A stretch of DNA of 64,000 nt from Heterocephalus glaber (GCF_000247695.1 NW_004624734.1:32507063-32571062), one strand, 5' to 3'. Shown: positions 51,849 through 62,953, numbered from the stretch's first letter. Notes: generated by a model from the sequence alone, not told the origin. Translations and numbers: made by a program.

Positions 51849-53282
51849 GGAGGAAGACAATTTTTTAAAAAATTCTTTTATTGGTACATTTTAGGTATAC
51901 AATACATTTACATTTATCATTGGGTGCTTGTACCTGTGGATGATGTATCTTAGTTCTTATTTTTTTCCCCATTACCCGTGTGCCCTTCAACCCCTCCGCC
52001 CTTCCCTGTTTATATAGATTTCATTTCCATTTTTTTTCTTTTCTCATAATTTTTCCTTTCCCTTCTTTCTTTTCCCCTTCCCCTCCCACCACCCCTACAC
52101 CTTTGGACCTTTTCCTATTTCAAATTATCAATTATTCATTTTAATCATTTTAATCCTTATTTATACTTTCAGTTTCTCACACTAGAGAAACTATTTGGTA
52201 TTTACACATGTGTCCTCTTTATTTCACTTATGAGTATGGCCTCAATATGCATCCATTTAGCTAAAAATGTCTCTAGTTTCTTGTTCTTTATGGCTGAGTA
52301 CTACTACATTTTATAAAAAAAAAAACCACATCTTCTTTATCCAGTTTCCAGTTGATGGGCACTTGGGCTGTTTCCAAGCTTTAGCTATTACAAACTGTTC
52401 TGCTATAAACATGGGTGCACATGTATCGCTGTGGTATGATTCTTTTAATTCTTTGGGGAAGATACCCAGCAGGGGAATAGCTGGGTCATATGGGACCTCT
52501 AGTCCTAGTTCTTTGAGATATCTCCATACTGATTTCCACAGTGGTTGCACCAATCTACACTCCCACCAACAATGCAGAAGAGTTCCTTTCTCCCCACACC
52601 TCGGCCAGCATTTGTTATTGGTTGATTCCGTGATAGCAGCCACTCTTTCTGGGGTGAGGTGGAATATCAGGGTTGTTTTCATCTGCATCTCTCGAATGAT
52701 GAGTGATGTTGAACATTTTTTCACATATTTATTTGCTGCTTTTACTTCCTTGTCTGAGAAATGTCTGTTCATTTCAGATGCCCATTTTTGAATTGGGTCT
52801 TTGAATTTGGGGGGTCTGATTTTTTTCAGTTCTTTATATATTCTAGATAGTAGACCTTTATCTGAGGTACAGCTGCTAAAATTTTTTTCCCACATTGTAG
52901 GTTGTCTCTTAGCTCTGTTGGTGGTTTCCCTTGCAGTGCAGAAGCTTTTTAATAAGATGAGATCCCAGTTGTTGATTCTTTGTGCTAGTTCCCATGCTAC
53001 TGAGGTTTTGTTCATAAAGTCTTTTCCTATGCCAATGTCTTCAAGAGTTCTGCCTAACTTATCTTCCAGCAAGTTTAATGTTTCTGTCTTAATATTTAGA
53101 TCTTTAATCCACTTTGATCTGTTTAGTGCATGGTGATACGTATGGGTCTAGTTTTAATCTTCGGGAGGCTGAAATCCAGGTTTTCCAACACCATTTATTA
53201 AATAGGCTATCTTTCCTCCAATGAGGGTGCCTGGCTCCTTTAACAAAGATGAGGTGGCTGAGGATGGAGGAAGACAATTTTT
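51849..53282 (-). mobile_element. LINE-1 insertion with 17-bp target duplication; ORF2 C-terminus still open
   Basis: 5'-truncated L1 on the minus strand, body 51866-53265. Target duplication GGAGGAAGACAATTTTT at 51849-51865 and 53266-53282 has no mismatch. The 3' UTR has a polypurine tract (minus strand) and AATAAA at 51882-51877. A frame of 253 codons (53072-52311) covers the ORF2 C-terminal part: [25 protein letters not shown], the cysteine-rich [14 protein letters not shown] (known L1 C-terminal Cys motif) and [13 protein letters not shown]. The frame stops early after WIKKMW because an 11-T run (minus strand; 52315-52325) replaces the usual codons. Reverse transcriptase and endonuclease domains are absent. 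Confidence 0.95.
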
Positions 53283-53442
53283 GATATGTGGTATCAGGAT
53301 ATGTATTCTTTTTACTTTGATACTTATGACTGACTCATTTTAATATGTGAACTTTTTAGATTTTATTTTTTTATGGATAGTAAAAGTTGGGAGAAACCAA
53401 ACTGAGTTATAGTGAATAAACAATATCTTTCCCAAAGTAGAG

Positions 53443-54600
53443 AAGAAAAAGTAGCATCTTTTCCTCATCCATCACAAGGTTCATGGCTAACCCCCCGTTA
53501 CAAAACAAAACACAGGTTAATGAGAGCAAAGCGTATACATTTATTTACCATTTTCTTCTTTTAAATGAAAGGCATTAAATGATTCCCAAAGTACTCTAAA
53601 AGATAGCCAAAGGACAGCAGTACTCCCAAAGACAGCAGTACTCCCAAAGATAGCCAAAAGACAAACACAGATAGACCTCAAGAGCTGGTGCCAGTAGGTA
53701 TATTAACCACTAATGGGTGTAACCCAAATTCGAGCCAGCCACATGCTTGGGATCTGCAGCCTGAAACTATCTCCCTATACGTGCAAATTCACAAGATGTA
53801 TGTCCTCACAAATGGAAAGACAAGCCTAATTTTAAATAAAAATGAGACAAGAAAAGAGGCACTGTCTTTGGGAGGGAAAGGCTTCGTGATGAGTGGGTAC
53901 CCCAAAGCCAAATTTAGCCAGAGAATCACAATCCAAACAAGTGTTTCTTTCCTAAATTTGGAAAGGAAGGGACAAGAAATTTTAATCTTCTTCTCTAGAT
54001 TGGGGACTATGGATAGAGATCAAGGAGAGAGTTGACCTTGGTAGGAATTTATCCCCTGGCTTTTTGCCAGTTGTCCCAGGACCTTATCTACAGGCTCCAG
54101 AGAGGCTGGGGTGTCTCAGCTATCACTCACTGGGTACCAGAAACTGTAGGGGAGAAAAGGTATTATCTTTGCCTCACCCATTACAAGGATCATGGCTAGG
54201 GCCTTTATAACAAAAGACAGATTAACAAGAAAAAAGCATGTAAATTTATTTGACATAAATTTTATGTGACATGGGAGCCTTCATAAATGAAGACTCAAAG
54301 AAACAGGGCAGGCTGTGCATTTTTATGCTTAGGTTTGATGAAGAGTGGATAGTATATAAAAATATGACTGGAAGATGAATGGGTATGATCTAATGATAAT
54401 AAACAGGGTGGGGGGATTTTAGCAAGTCCTGTTTGTTCATATTCTTTACTGCCTCCCTGTGTCTTCAGAGATAAGGACATTCTTTTCCTCCTGGTATAGG
54501 GAGGGCACCTCTGGAATGAAGATTTTATGATCTGCTTCAGGGGACAGGGGAAGAAGATACTGACTTTTGCTGTTTTCCCATATTTTGGGATAGCATGCCC
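53443..54600 (+). repeat. Two diverged direct repeats, LTR-like remnant
   Basis: A block at 53443-53550 (TTTTCCTCATCCATCACAAG, GTTCATGGCTAA, ACACAGGTTAATGAGAGC, ACATTTATTTACC) recurs at 54149-54260 (TTGCCTCACCCATTACAAGG, ATCATGGCTAGG, GACAGATTAACAAG, AAATTTATTTGACA). The second copy continues with TGTGACATGGGAGCCTTCAT and TTTTTATGCTTAGGTTTGAT to about 54600. Similarity by eye is around 70% over 110 bases. The pattern resembles LTRs of old endogenous retroviruses; I cannot name the family and see no viral gene between. Confidence 0.5.
53614..53649 (+). repeat. 18-bp perfect tandem duplication
   Basis: ACAGCAGTACTCCCAAAG occurs at 53614-53631 and again at 53632-53649. AGATAGCCAAA flanks both sides, suggesting a larger slippage history. 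Confidence 0.9.
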
Positions 54601-54779
54601 TGAACCCCATCAATAACTTCTCAAATATCCTTTCATGTTTGACTCAATTCATGTCATGAGAATTCATGGGAAATGTACATTTAATCAGTTGCAAAACTTT
54701 GCTTGGTTTTTCAGCTACATAGTCTATGGAAAACCACAAGTTCTCAAAATGTACTTCCATCAGAGGGAGACACATGGCC

Positions 54780-55095
54780 TTAGCCTCAAATGTCTGCTGT
54801 CCCTGCCACTTCCAGGCCTACACAAATCTTTCTTTCCTCTGATGCCCAGCACATGTGCTGTTGCCTTGAATACCTTCCCTGGTTGGCTCCAGGCCAGTGA
54901 AATGTTCCTCTTCCTGCCCTTGCTGCATGGGGCTTGGATGTGCATCTATTCTGTTACTTTATTTTATTCTGCTTTATATCATAGCTACTCATTTTTGAGT
55001 CCATTTGTAGTATATTTCTTGAGGATGGGGCACACATCCTATCACTTTTAGGCTTCCCCTGAGTATTTGGTATGTGCTTAGCAAATACTGAGTTG
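54780..55095 (+). repeat. Probable L2 LINE 3' end
   Basis: TTGCCTTGAATACCTTCCCT, TTGAGGATGGGGCACACATC, CTGAGTATTTGGTATGTGCT and TAGCAAATACTGAGTTG follow the L2 3' terminal order. Diverged. Confidence 0.55.
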
Positions 55096-56287
55096 TTAAA
55101 ATGGACTCAGACATTCAACCATTCTGCATCACTCTGTATTGACTTTGTACACAGCACTCTGTTGAACAGTGATAGAAAATACAATTTGACTTGATTCTCA
55201 CTCCCAAGGCACTTAAAATTTCCGAAGGGAGAGCAGGCACAAAGTGATTTTGCAGCAGATGGTTTGGGTTCACAACTTGGGTAGGAGGGTCCCAATGGGA
55301 AAGACTGGGAAGATTTAATGTCTGACTTGGAAGGGGCTGAAGCCCCAGAACCTTGCGCTGCACCCAGCTTGATGCTTTGGTCAAAAGCTTATGGGCAGGA
55401 GGAATAGGAATGCTGGGTGTTCTACTGGAAATGACTAAATTATCCCATGGGTCACCAAGTGATTTATTTGCTAATTGAATGGCCAGCTTTGGGCTTTAAA
55501 TCTAAAGAAGTCATTTCATCCTTTATTTAATACTGCATGAATCTCACTCTTTGTTTTGCAAGGCTATACACAATATGCCAGTGAAATGTGAATTTACACT
55601 ACAATAGTTATGCCACTAATGACCTTCCAAATGCCACTAATACCATACATGCTCTGCTTCTCCACTGGATCTAACTAAACCTGTCAGTGAATTCTGAGGC
55701 CATCAACCTCCCTCTGACACAAGAGCAGAACCCCACACCCATGCCTGCCCCCGATATCTCCCATCATTCAGTGATTTCATTTCTGAATCAGTTGCTCTTT
55801 GGAGACCCCAATTCCTTTGCACCTATTCTTTTTATTTGGTGGACAATACTTCCTTCGGAAATGTTCCCTCCTATAATTACAAATCTTGTTAGTTATCCTC
55901 CTCCTCTCCCCAGGGGGATTATAGGCTTTAATTAATTAATGTGGTTAACCCACTTGAGATGCCTACTTGAAAGGTGCTATATAAGTGCAAATTATTATTA
56001 TTATGGCTGTTGACATCCCATGGAGCCAAAGCCCTCAGTCCTACACATCTAGAGATCTTAACAAAGGCTTCTTCATCTTCACCTTCCCTGCTAGGCCTGA
56101 AATCACTGGCTCAATGGTCTAGGAGCAAATCTGTTACCATCTCAACAGCAATCAACTAATTAATCCCCGTTATTTTGGCTTCCATTTCCTTTCTCCAAGC
56201 TGCATGGTCCAGTTTCATTTCACAAACCATGCCCCCATCAGCTGTAGACAAAGGTCACAGTATTCCTATGGCCTCTGTTGGTCTAAA

Positions 56288-56289
<2 letters not shown>
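55096..56289. other. Unique sequence, no gene seen
   Basis: No repeat named. Short frames at 55107-55384 and 55687-56159 lack recognisable domains. Confidence 0.4.

Positions 56290-56327
<38 letters not shown>
56290..56327 (+). repeat. (GA)19 microsatellite
   Basis: A pure 38-base GA run with no interruption. Confidence 0.97.
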
Positions 56328-56330
<3 letters not shown>

Positions 56331-57779
56331 TGAAAACATATCATAAAATGCATTAACTTCTCACCAGCAATCTAAATGAAACTTTCCCACAGTTGCAATC
56401 CCCTCCCATACTTGTCACCCACAGAATCAACTGCCTTGCACACTACAGGCACCCAGAAACTCAGTACAGGCTGGGGGCTGGGTTAAGGTCCTGCAGCACT
56501 GGCCTGACTGCAGATAGTTACAGACAAAGGGGAAGTCTATCTGCACTGGGTGGGAAAAGGTCATTCAGAGACACAAGTCCCTCTTTGGCTTTCTCTACAA
56601 TCCCGACGTTTCCCCTGAGAAAGCCAGCTGCCATCTGTAGCCAGAAAGCCCTCACAAAGGCCGGGACCATGATTTAGATGTTTTATGCTACACCTAGCAC
56701 ACCACAGCCCTCAACAAATGCCCAGTACTTCCACTATGATGGTAGCCATTGAAAGCAGCCCTGTGGGGGAGACTTGGCCTCTCATAGGGACGGTGCTGAC
56801 CAAAACACTCCTTACAAGGTTGCCCCTCAGCCTCTTTGTTAGAGTGGCTGTGGGCGAGCCTCAGGGGGTCATGTCTTCATCTGCCTTCATTTATCCTCCC
56901 CATTGAAGGGCTCCTTCAGGACATCGGTCAGTCTCTGTGGGAAATGATTTGGAGAGCAACAAAAGAACTTGGGCCCTTTGGGGGGCCTTCAGAATTCAGT
57001 AAACATCTGGACATGGAAGGCCAGGTTCTCAAGCAGTCTAACTGGGGAGGTGTCAAAAGAGAGAGAGCTGTGTGTGCAATGTAAGCTTTTAGTGCTCTGG
57101 CGATGTTTGTTGTCAAAAGACACAGACACCCTAGCAGGTAGATAGGAAGATTTTTCAAAAGCTCTTCTATTTGTTAGTTTTTGTGAGTGAAGTTCACTGT
57201 TTGTCAGTTGTCATGGCATGTGTGAGGAAATGGCAGTGTCACATGGGCAATGGGCAGCCTGCGATGGGCTTTCTGATTTTGTGTGCACCACAAATAACCT
57301 AAGGTTGCATAAGCCTGTCCTGGTAGTTGTTAAAAGCATTTCATTTACCTTTGAGGTTTGTAAAGCACTTAGTATCCTAGGTGACTTACTGGACTCAAAA
57401 AAAGAGAGAGAGCACTAAGAGGAGGAGTGATTTACACTTCATCACACGATGAGATTTGAGACCTGAACTCTTGACTCTCCATGTTCCCTTTATTGTTGAG
57501 TCCATCCATTTAGAACGCATTAGTCAGCATGATTCAACATTCATCACTAATCAACATTAGTGATGGAACTAATCAGCATTCCCCAGTGTCCCTGAGTCTA
57601 TCCTCAGGCAGCAAAAGAAACTGGGCTCTGTCAAGAGACAATGGAATGTGGTTTTTGTCAGTAGTCAGAAGCTGAATCCAGTGCCAGTCCCACATACTCG
57701 GTCATTCTAGTTGGAAAGAGTCTATCTCTTTTATCTGTCCATGTCCAACTGTTTGAACGTCCATAACAGGTATCACGCT
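56328..57779. other. Unique sequence with a short hairpin
   Basis: No gene or named repeat. A weak L2-like trace lies near 56660-56735. The perfect inverted repeat at 57542-57565 is listed separately. Confidence 0.4.
57542..57565. other. Perfect 10-bp inverted repeat (hairpin)
   Basis: CATCACTAAT (57542-57551), loop CAAC, ATTAGTGATG (57556-57565). Related strings (CATTAGTCAGCAT upstream, CTAATCAGCATT downstream) surround it, so it may have formed from a short local duplication and inversion. Confidence 0.9.
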
Positions 57780-57935
57780 TTGCTTTTTATTAAACTTATG
57801 TAATTACATCTTTCCTAACTAGATATTAAGCTACTAAATGGAAGGGACCTTTTTTTCTTCCCAGTTTTATATCCCTTGAGCCCTGAGCGCTATGCTTTAC
57901 AAACGATAGATACTTGACACATACTGAACTGAACT
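57780..57935 (+). repeat. Probable L2 LINE 3' end
   Basis: CTAGATATTAAGCTACTAAA, TGGAAGGGACC, GTTTTATATCCCTTGAGCC, CGATAGATACTTGACACATA and CTGAACTGAACTC match the order of L2-type 3' ends. Confidence 0.6.
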
Positions 57936-59609
57936 CACCAAGATGGAACTTAAATCATATTCCAGAAAGAACCTCAAGTCCTTTTGGAAGACATTTTCAG
58001 AGAAAACCAACAACCTGACTTGACTTAACATCTTTTGGTATTATTACCTGTGCATTTTCACAAATGCAAATTGTTAGCTCTGCCAATGACTTACAGGTTC
58101 TAAAAGAGGAGTGTGGATCCAGTCTGGATCTACAGTCCAGGTTTTTGGAATACAGTACAAGTTTTGGAATAAAGTTTTTCTCTATAACCTTATTTCAACT
58201 GAAATTTTGTTCCATGTTACAAAAAAATGTAGGCAGGAAAAAAAAATATTTTGGAAAAAACGTGTTTAGTCTACGACTTTTGACCCAAGTTCATACTCTG
58301 ATTTGTGCTCATAGCACTCATTCAAATTTTGTTCTTAAATACCGCATAACAGCAAAACATACTAATGTTTCCACTTGATGGAAATTCTGTTTTGGGCAGG
58401 GTGAGGGGACAAGATTTTTGGGTTCTAATATGTGGTGAATAGCTGACTATGACATCCTAGCCCTCTTTGCTCTAGATTCTGGAACAAAAGAGAGTCCTGA
58501 TAGCATTTTTAACAAACCCAATATTTATTTGTATTTATTTGTATTTCTGTTATGCAAGCCCAGCCCTAGGGAGTGTACTATTGTATCCTGGGAAGTAATC
58601 TCTGCAACTAGGCTCCTCTGAAAGGGCTCTGTCTCTGAATATTCATTTTCCCTCTTTCTCTTGTGGTAACAGAGCTCCCCAAATTTATCTAGGTACCTGG
58701 CCACCCAGATTAGCAACTATGTTCTCAGCCTTTCTTGACATATAGTTACAGATTTGCCACATGATATAAGCAGAAATGAAGCATGTAACTTCTGGTTAAC
58801 GTCCTTACAGGAAGGGGGATGATTTTCCTCTCATCACTCTGTCCCACACAACTCCTGCTACTTGGATGGAAGACATGATGTTGAGCCATTTGGACTCTGA
58901 CAACTGAGAAATATCCTAGGTGGGACAGAGCAACAACCCAATACCCTGGGTCCGGGGATAGACATGTGGGGCCAAGCTGCCACACAAGCTCTGGCCTGCA
59001 TTCCTCCACAGTGCTATGTGAGGAAGCAGCAAATCTTTATCTTGGACACCACTTTAGTTTAGGCAGTGGTTACATCCAGTCAAACTTATAACCCAACTAC
59101 GTTCAGGGAATTTCTAGAAGGATCGTTATATCAATGTGACTGATTTTTAGCTTAGAATGTCAGGATTCTGAAATATGGGCCTGGAATATGTCAACAAGGC
59201 CCATGAAGTCTGGTAAATAAGTGGCTATAGGGCCTGACATAATAGAAGAGAAGGGGGCCCAAACCCATTTCTGATTTTCTAAACTCTTGGGCCCAGCCTA
59301 CCTACTTGTAAAGGGTTACAAACTCAACTTTGAGGCAGTGAGCTTCTCTTCAGCTTTTTGGGGACTCAGTTTTTCATTTGAAGATCAAAGTGGCAGACGA
59401 GACTAAAAGCTGTCTTGGGATGTGAATATAGTTACCTTAGGTGCAGTGAAACAATTTTTATCAATAATCATTTAACCACATGCATAAAGCTCACATACTG
59501 TGCAGATCTCTCCAGAGTATATGGCAAGCTTATACTCCAAAGGCAGACAAAAAAGAGGTATCCATAAAGAATGCATAAGAAGATCAGCCATGGAAACATG
59601 ATAACAAAC
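57936..59609. other. Unique sequence, no gene seen
   Basis: No repeat named. The 104-codon frame at 58064-58378 is unrecognised. Short TATTTGT-rich part at 58520-58545. Confidence 0.4.
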
Positions 59610-60385
59610 TTATAATTACACATACACCTGCATAGAAATTAGTGCACTACCTCCAGAGGGAGGGTATATTGGTAAATCTCTTTGGACAGAAATTTGCAAA
59701 TGTATAGTAAGGATGAAAATGTGCATACCCTCTAATCAATCATTCATGATACATCCCTAGAGAAACTCATGCCTGCCAACGAAGAGACATGTATAAAGAA
59801 ATTCATTGTTGGGCCGGGGATATAGCTTAGTGGCATGGCACCTACCAGGCAAGCACAAGGTCCTGAGTTTGATTCCCAGTAATTAAAAAAAAAAAAAAGA
59901 AATTCATTGTTGCAAATAACCGAAATTCTCATAAATAGGGAAGTAGATAACATGGTATAGTCATACAATGGATGTAGACACCTGAAGTAAAGTGAAAAAA
60001 AAAATGTTCAATGTGCATCAGTATAGACATAGCATAAAAAAGTTAAATGACAAAAGCAAGTTGTAGAATGACATGTATGATAAGCCATATATGCAAAGTT
60101 TAAAATGCACTCAAAACAAATCATTATATGTGAATTCATTTATGGAAGAGGAAGGGAATATACCAAATTATGGACAACTTCTGCTTCTGTGGAGAATGTG
60201 GCGGTGGGGAAAGACTGGACTAGGTGTAGATACAAAAGAGTTTTGAGCTTTGTCAAGTTTTAGTCTTGTTATTTAAAAAAATCTGAGAAAAGTAGGACAA
60301 ATTTTTAAATATTTGCTAATTTTAGATATGAGAGTCTTTTAAAATTCATGCTTTATGATTTTCTGTACTGTCTATATTAATTATA
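59610..60385 (+). mobile_element. Ancient L1M LINE 3' region, interrupted by a young ID
   Basis: Plus-orientation L1 landmarks: CTAATCAATCATTCATGATA, CATCCCTAGAGAAACTCATG, ATTCATTGTTGCAAATAACC, AATAGGGAAGTAGATAACAT, GGTATAGTCATACAATGGAT, GTAAAGTGAAAAAAAAAATG, GCAAGTTGTAGAATGACATG, AATCTGAGAAAAGTAGG. The frame is broken. A young ID copy divides it at 59812. Confidence 0.75.
59795..59912 (+). repeat. Young ID SINE with perfect 17-bp target duplication
   Basis: Body 59812-59895: GGCCGGGGATATAGCTTAGT, GGCATGGCACCTACCAGGCA, AGCACAAGGTCC, GAGTTTGATTCCCAGTAATT and an A tail. Direct repeat AAAGAAATTCATTGTTG at 59795-59811 and 59896-59912; the repeated sequence is itself L1M DNA. Confidence 0.95.
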
Positions 60386-60393
60386 TGATTCAT

Positions 60394-60451
60394 GCTGGGG
60401 TGTAGCTCAGTGGTAGAGTGTTTGCCAGCATTGCAAAAACAAACAAACAAA
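60394..60451 (+). repeat. ID SINE with internal deletion
   Basis: CTGGGGTGTAGCTCAGTGGT, AGAGTGTTTGCCAGCATTGC and an AAAAACAAAC tail. The segment between the anticodon arm and the 3' end (the B-box region) is missing, so it could not be transcribed from an internal pol III promoter. Confidence 0.75.
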
Positions 60452-61386
60452 CTACATAGATAACATAATAAATGAACAAGGCAAAGGGACAGTGTAGGAA
60501 GACGTCATAGAGGAAGAGGATGTAAAATGAATGTCAAAAGAGAAGAGTACTTGGAAGTTGGACTCTTTCCTCATTTTCCCATGGGAAGCCCCATACCAAG
60601 AGTCCTAGATGAGCCTTCTGAGGCTGCAGGGACAACGTGACAGGCCAGCTCTGTCCTCTTCTCTATGACCTCTGGAAGGAGTTTGTACTCTCTGCGTCAC
60701 TGAATCCCAGGGATCTCTGCCCAGACTCCCACAAGAATTCTAGGCTCTGCCAGGTGTGGGGGTGGTACTAAGAATGCAGACACCTCCATACCTGTTTGGA
60801 AATAGATTGAGAACCTTTTGGGTTACTCTGAGTCCACCAGGCAGAAAATATTTAGACAGGCTACTGATTCAAATTGAAATCTGATGAGCTCAGATGGTGG
60901 TATTTGGGGGGAAAGAATTTTTCAATAAATCATCCAGTTGGCTTGGTGACTAAGAAAATGGGGTGGAAGAATTTAACTCAAGTTTGTGACAAGTGAACAA
61001 ATAGGGGAGATTAATGCCTTTCCCGATACGCTTCAAAAGGTGATCAAACAAACCTTTCTTGATTGTAAAACCAAAGCAAGAAAGGGACATAGCTTTCTAG
61101 TTCTAAAAAAAAAAAATCACTGTTTGTTTTCTGGTTTCTTTTGAGTTCCTCCACAAAGTGGTTGAAGAAATAGGAAGTTAGTTTTTGTCCAGCACCTTCT
61201 CTTGACCAGTGTCAGGGTACTCTGGGCTCTTCTGAGGTTCCCCAATCCACTCCCCAAAGATTTATGCTGTTCATTCAAATCTAAACTGGTAGAGGACAGC
61301 ACCAGAATCCAAATTTAAGCAGTCATACCAGATCCTGATTCTGTAGAAATAAATATAGGAAACACACTTCTGTCTTATGGGGAAAC
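60452..61386. other. Unique sequence, no gene seen
   Basis: No recognised repeat or exon; a 13-base A run lies near 61105. Confidence 0.4.
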
Positions 61387-61496
61387 CAAGCTGCTATCTT
61401 TTTTTTTGGTACCGGGGATTGAACTCAGGACTTTGTGCTTTCGAGGCAGGCACTGGAACCACTGAGCTAAATCCCTGGCCCAAGCTGCTATCTTTT
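61387..61496 (-). repeat. Young ID SINE with perfect 16-bp target duplication
   Basis: Body 61403-61480 in reverse: GGTACCGGGGATTGAACTC, TTGTGCTTTCGAGGCAGG, CACTGGAACCACTGAGC, TAAATCCCTGGCC. Direct repeat CAAGCTGCTATCTTTT at 61387-61402 and 61481-61496. The 137-codon frame at 61377-61790 starts in this SINE and is not a gene. Confidence 0.95.
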
Positions 61497-62331
61497 GTTC
61501 TGCTCAAAACAACTCGGCTTTCTGTTTTCCCAAGTGTGCCCTACATTCCTGAGGAAAGAATTGTAGGTGAAGGAGTGAATAGAGTGGGCTCTGTTGGTCC
61601 AACCTCTCCATTCCCAGGGCCAGCCCCTTCCTTAGGAGCTATTTCACTGATCCCCAGGCAGTTACTCCACAGACCCCAAGAATACTGGGATGGCTTCAGG
61701 AAGGCCTGGCCCTGGCTTCCCAGAGGCCTCCTGAAACATAAGCAAGACAGCCTAGTTGTTTTCAGTGTCACAGACCCAGCTGTGCTCTAGATGGCACATT
61801 CAGGGTCTGCTGAAGAAACAAAGGACAGGATCAGAGCAGATGTGGGTTGACTTGGAGTTCATGGGACTCCACCCCCCCCTTCTTGTCTGCAGTGCTTTGG
61901 GGCTCCTCCCCATTAAAGCTGATCTCCAAAGTCAACTCTTCTGCTCTTCACTTGCTATCAGGTCCCAGCACCCCTCCACCTCACTTGGCCTAGCCAGTCC
62001 TTTGAGCTTTTCCACTTGTTAGGCACCCAGGCTTTCCCTGGAGGATAAAAGGAAAAATGGATTCACGGCTCCTGGTCAACCCCCACTTTTCCCACTCCTG
62101 TCACCCAAAGGGCTGAATCTCCCTCTGGCCTTCTCTTAGAGGACCAACCACCAAGAAGCTGGAGGCTACTGTGAGCTCCCTCTCCTTTAGGGCCCAAGTA
62201 TTTCCAGAATCTAGGGCCCAGCCAAGAGAGCCCAGGATCCTGGACAAAGGCAGGCAAACAAAGAAGATGCAAACGGGGTGGTATTACCATGTTAATAGCC
62301 TGAGGCCTCCTGAAGATGCCTGGAGGGTGGG
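61497..62331. other. Unique sequence, no gene seen
   Basis: No recognised repeat. Overlapping frames on both strands (61541-62290) match nothing known to me. Confidence 0.4.
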
Positions 62332-62382
62332 TTTTCTTTCTTTTACTTTTTCTTTCTTTCTTTTCTTTTTTCTTTTTTTTGC
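62332..62382 (+). repeat. Pyrimidine (T/C) tract
   Basis: About 50 bases of almost only T and C (CTTT and TTTC units). Confidence 0.9.
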
Positions 62383-62426
62383 AAAAGGAGAATAGTTCTG
62401 CTTTCTATTTTACTACAACAATAGCA

Positions 62427-62953
62427 CGGTCCGGCTCCTTCAAGTGTTTAAAAAAAATGGCCTGAGAAATCTCTAACCAGCCCGGGTCTCTCCAGCCTGC
62501 CGCTCCATTGTCCCTCCCATCCCAGTGAACAAAGGGGAGGGAAGGGTGTCAGGCCCCCAGTTGCTGTCTGTTCTCAGCATCCTAATCCTTGAGAACTGGT
62601 GAGGGGAATGGCCTGTGGAGCCTGTCAATCGAATTTTGCCTCCACTTTCTATTCCCTCCCTCGGCTTGCGCACTCTGAGAGGTGCAGGTATTAGAAAACC
62701 TCCTGGTCAGTGGGCCAAGAGGAGTCTTGAGGTTTGCCGAGGGATAAAAGGCATTTTGGATCATTCCCACGTTCACTGATGACCCGGCCCTGCCCCCGGG
62801 TTAGCCCCTGTGGATTGTTCTTTCCCACCACTCCAGCTTGGCTCCATTAGAGCCTGATGGCCAGCCAGAAGGGGCTGCTGGTCTCTCTTAAGGGTAGCAC
62901 AGGGCATCACGTTGCAAACCCCGCCGCCCTGCCATCTCTGTGCCGCTCGTATA
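62427..62953. promoter_or_regulatory. CpG cluster in unique DNA (candidate regulatory element)
   Basis: By hand I count about 16 CpGs in roughly 530 bases, from CACGGTCCGG (62426) to GCCGCTCGTA (62943), far denser than the rest of the window but below a classical CpG island. It also contains a TATA-like GGGATAAAAGGC (62741-62752) and SOX-like AACAAAGG (62529). No repeat family is recognised. Promoter or enhancer identity is inference. Confidence 0.3.

Noticed and set aside
52311..53072. 253-codon frame as a possible host gene
   Set aside because: Residues such as [14 protein letters not shown] and DPAIPLLGI identify it as the C-terminal part of L1 ORF2 inside a truncated insertion.
61377..61790. 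137-codon plus-strand frame with residues GLNSGLCAFEAGTGTTELNP
   Set aside because: The start is the translation of a reverse ID SINE; the same peptide flavour appears at other reverse ID copies (36843, 49759, 59744).
62036..62055. TATA-like GAGGATAAAAGGAAAA as a promoter
   Set aside because: Isolated A-rich word without initiator, CpG enrichment or transcript evidence.
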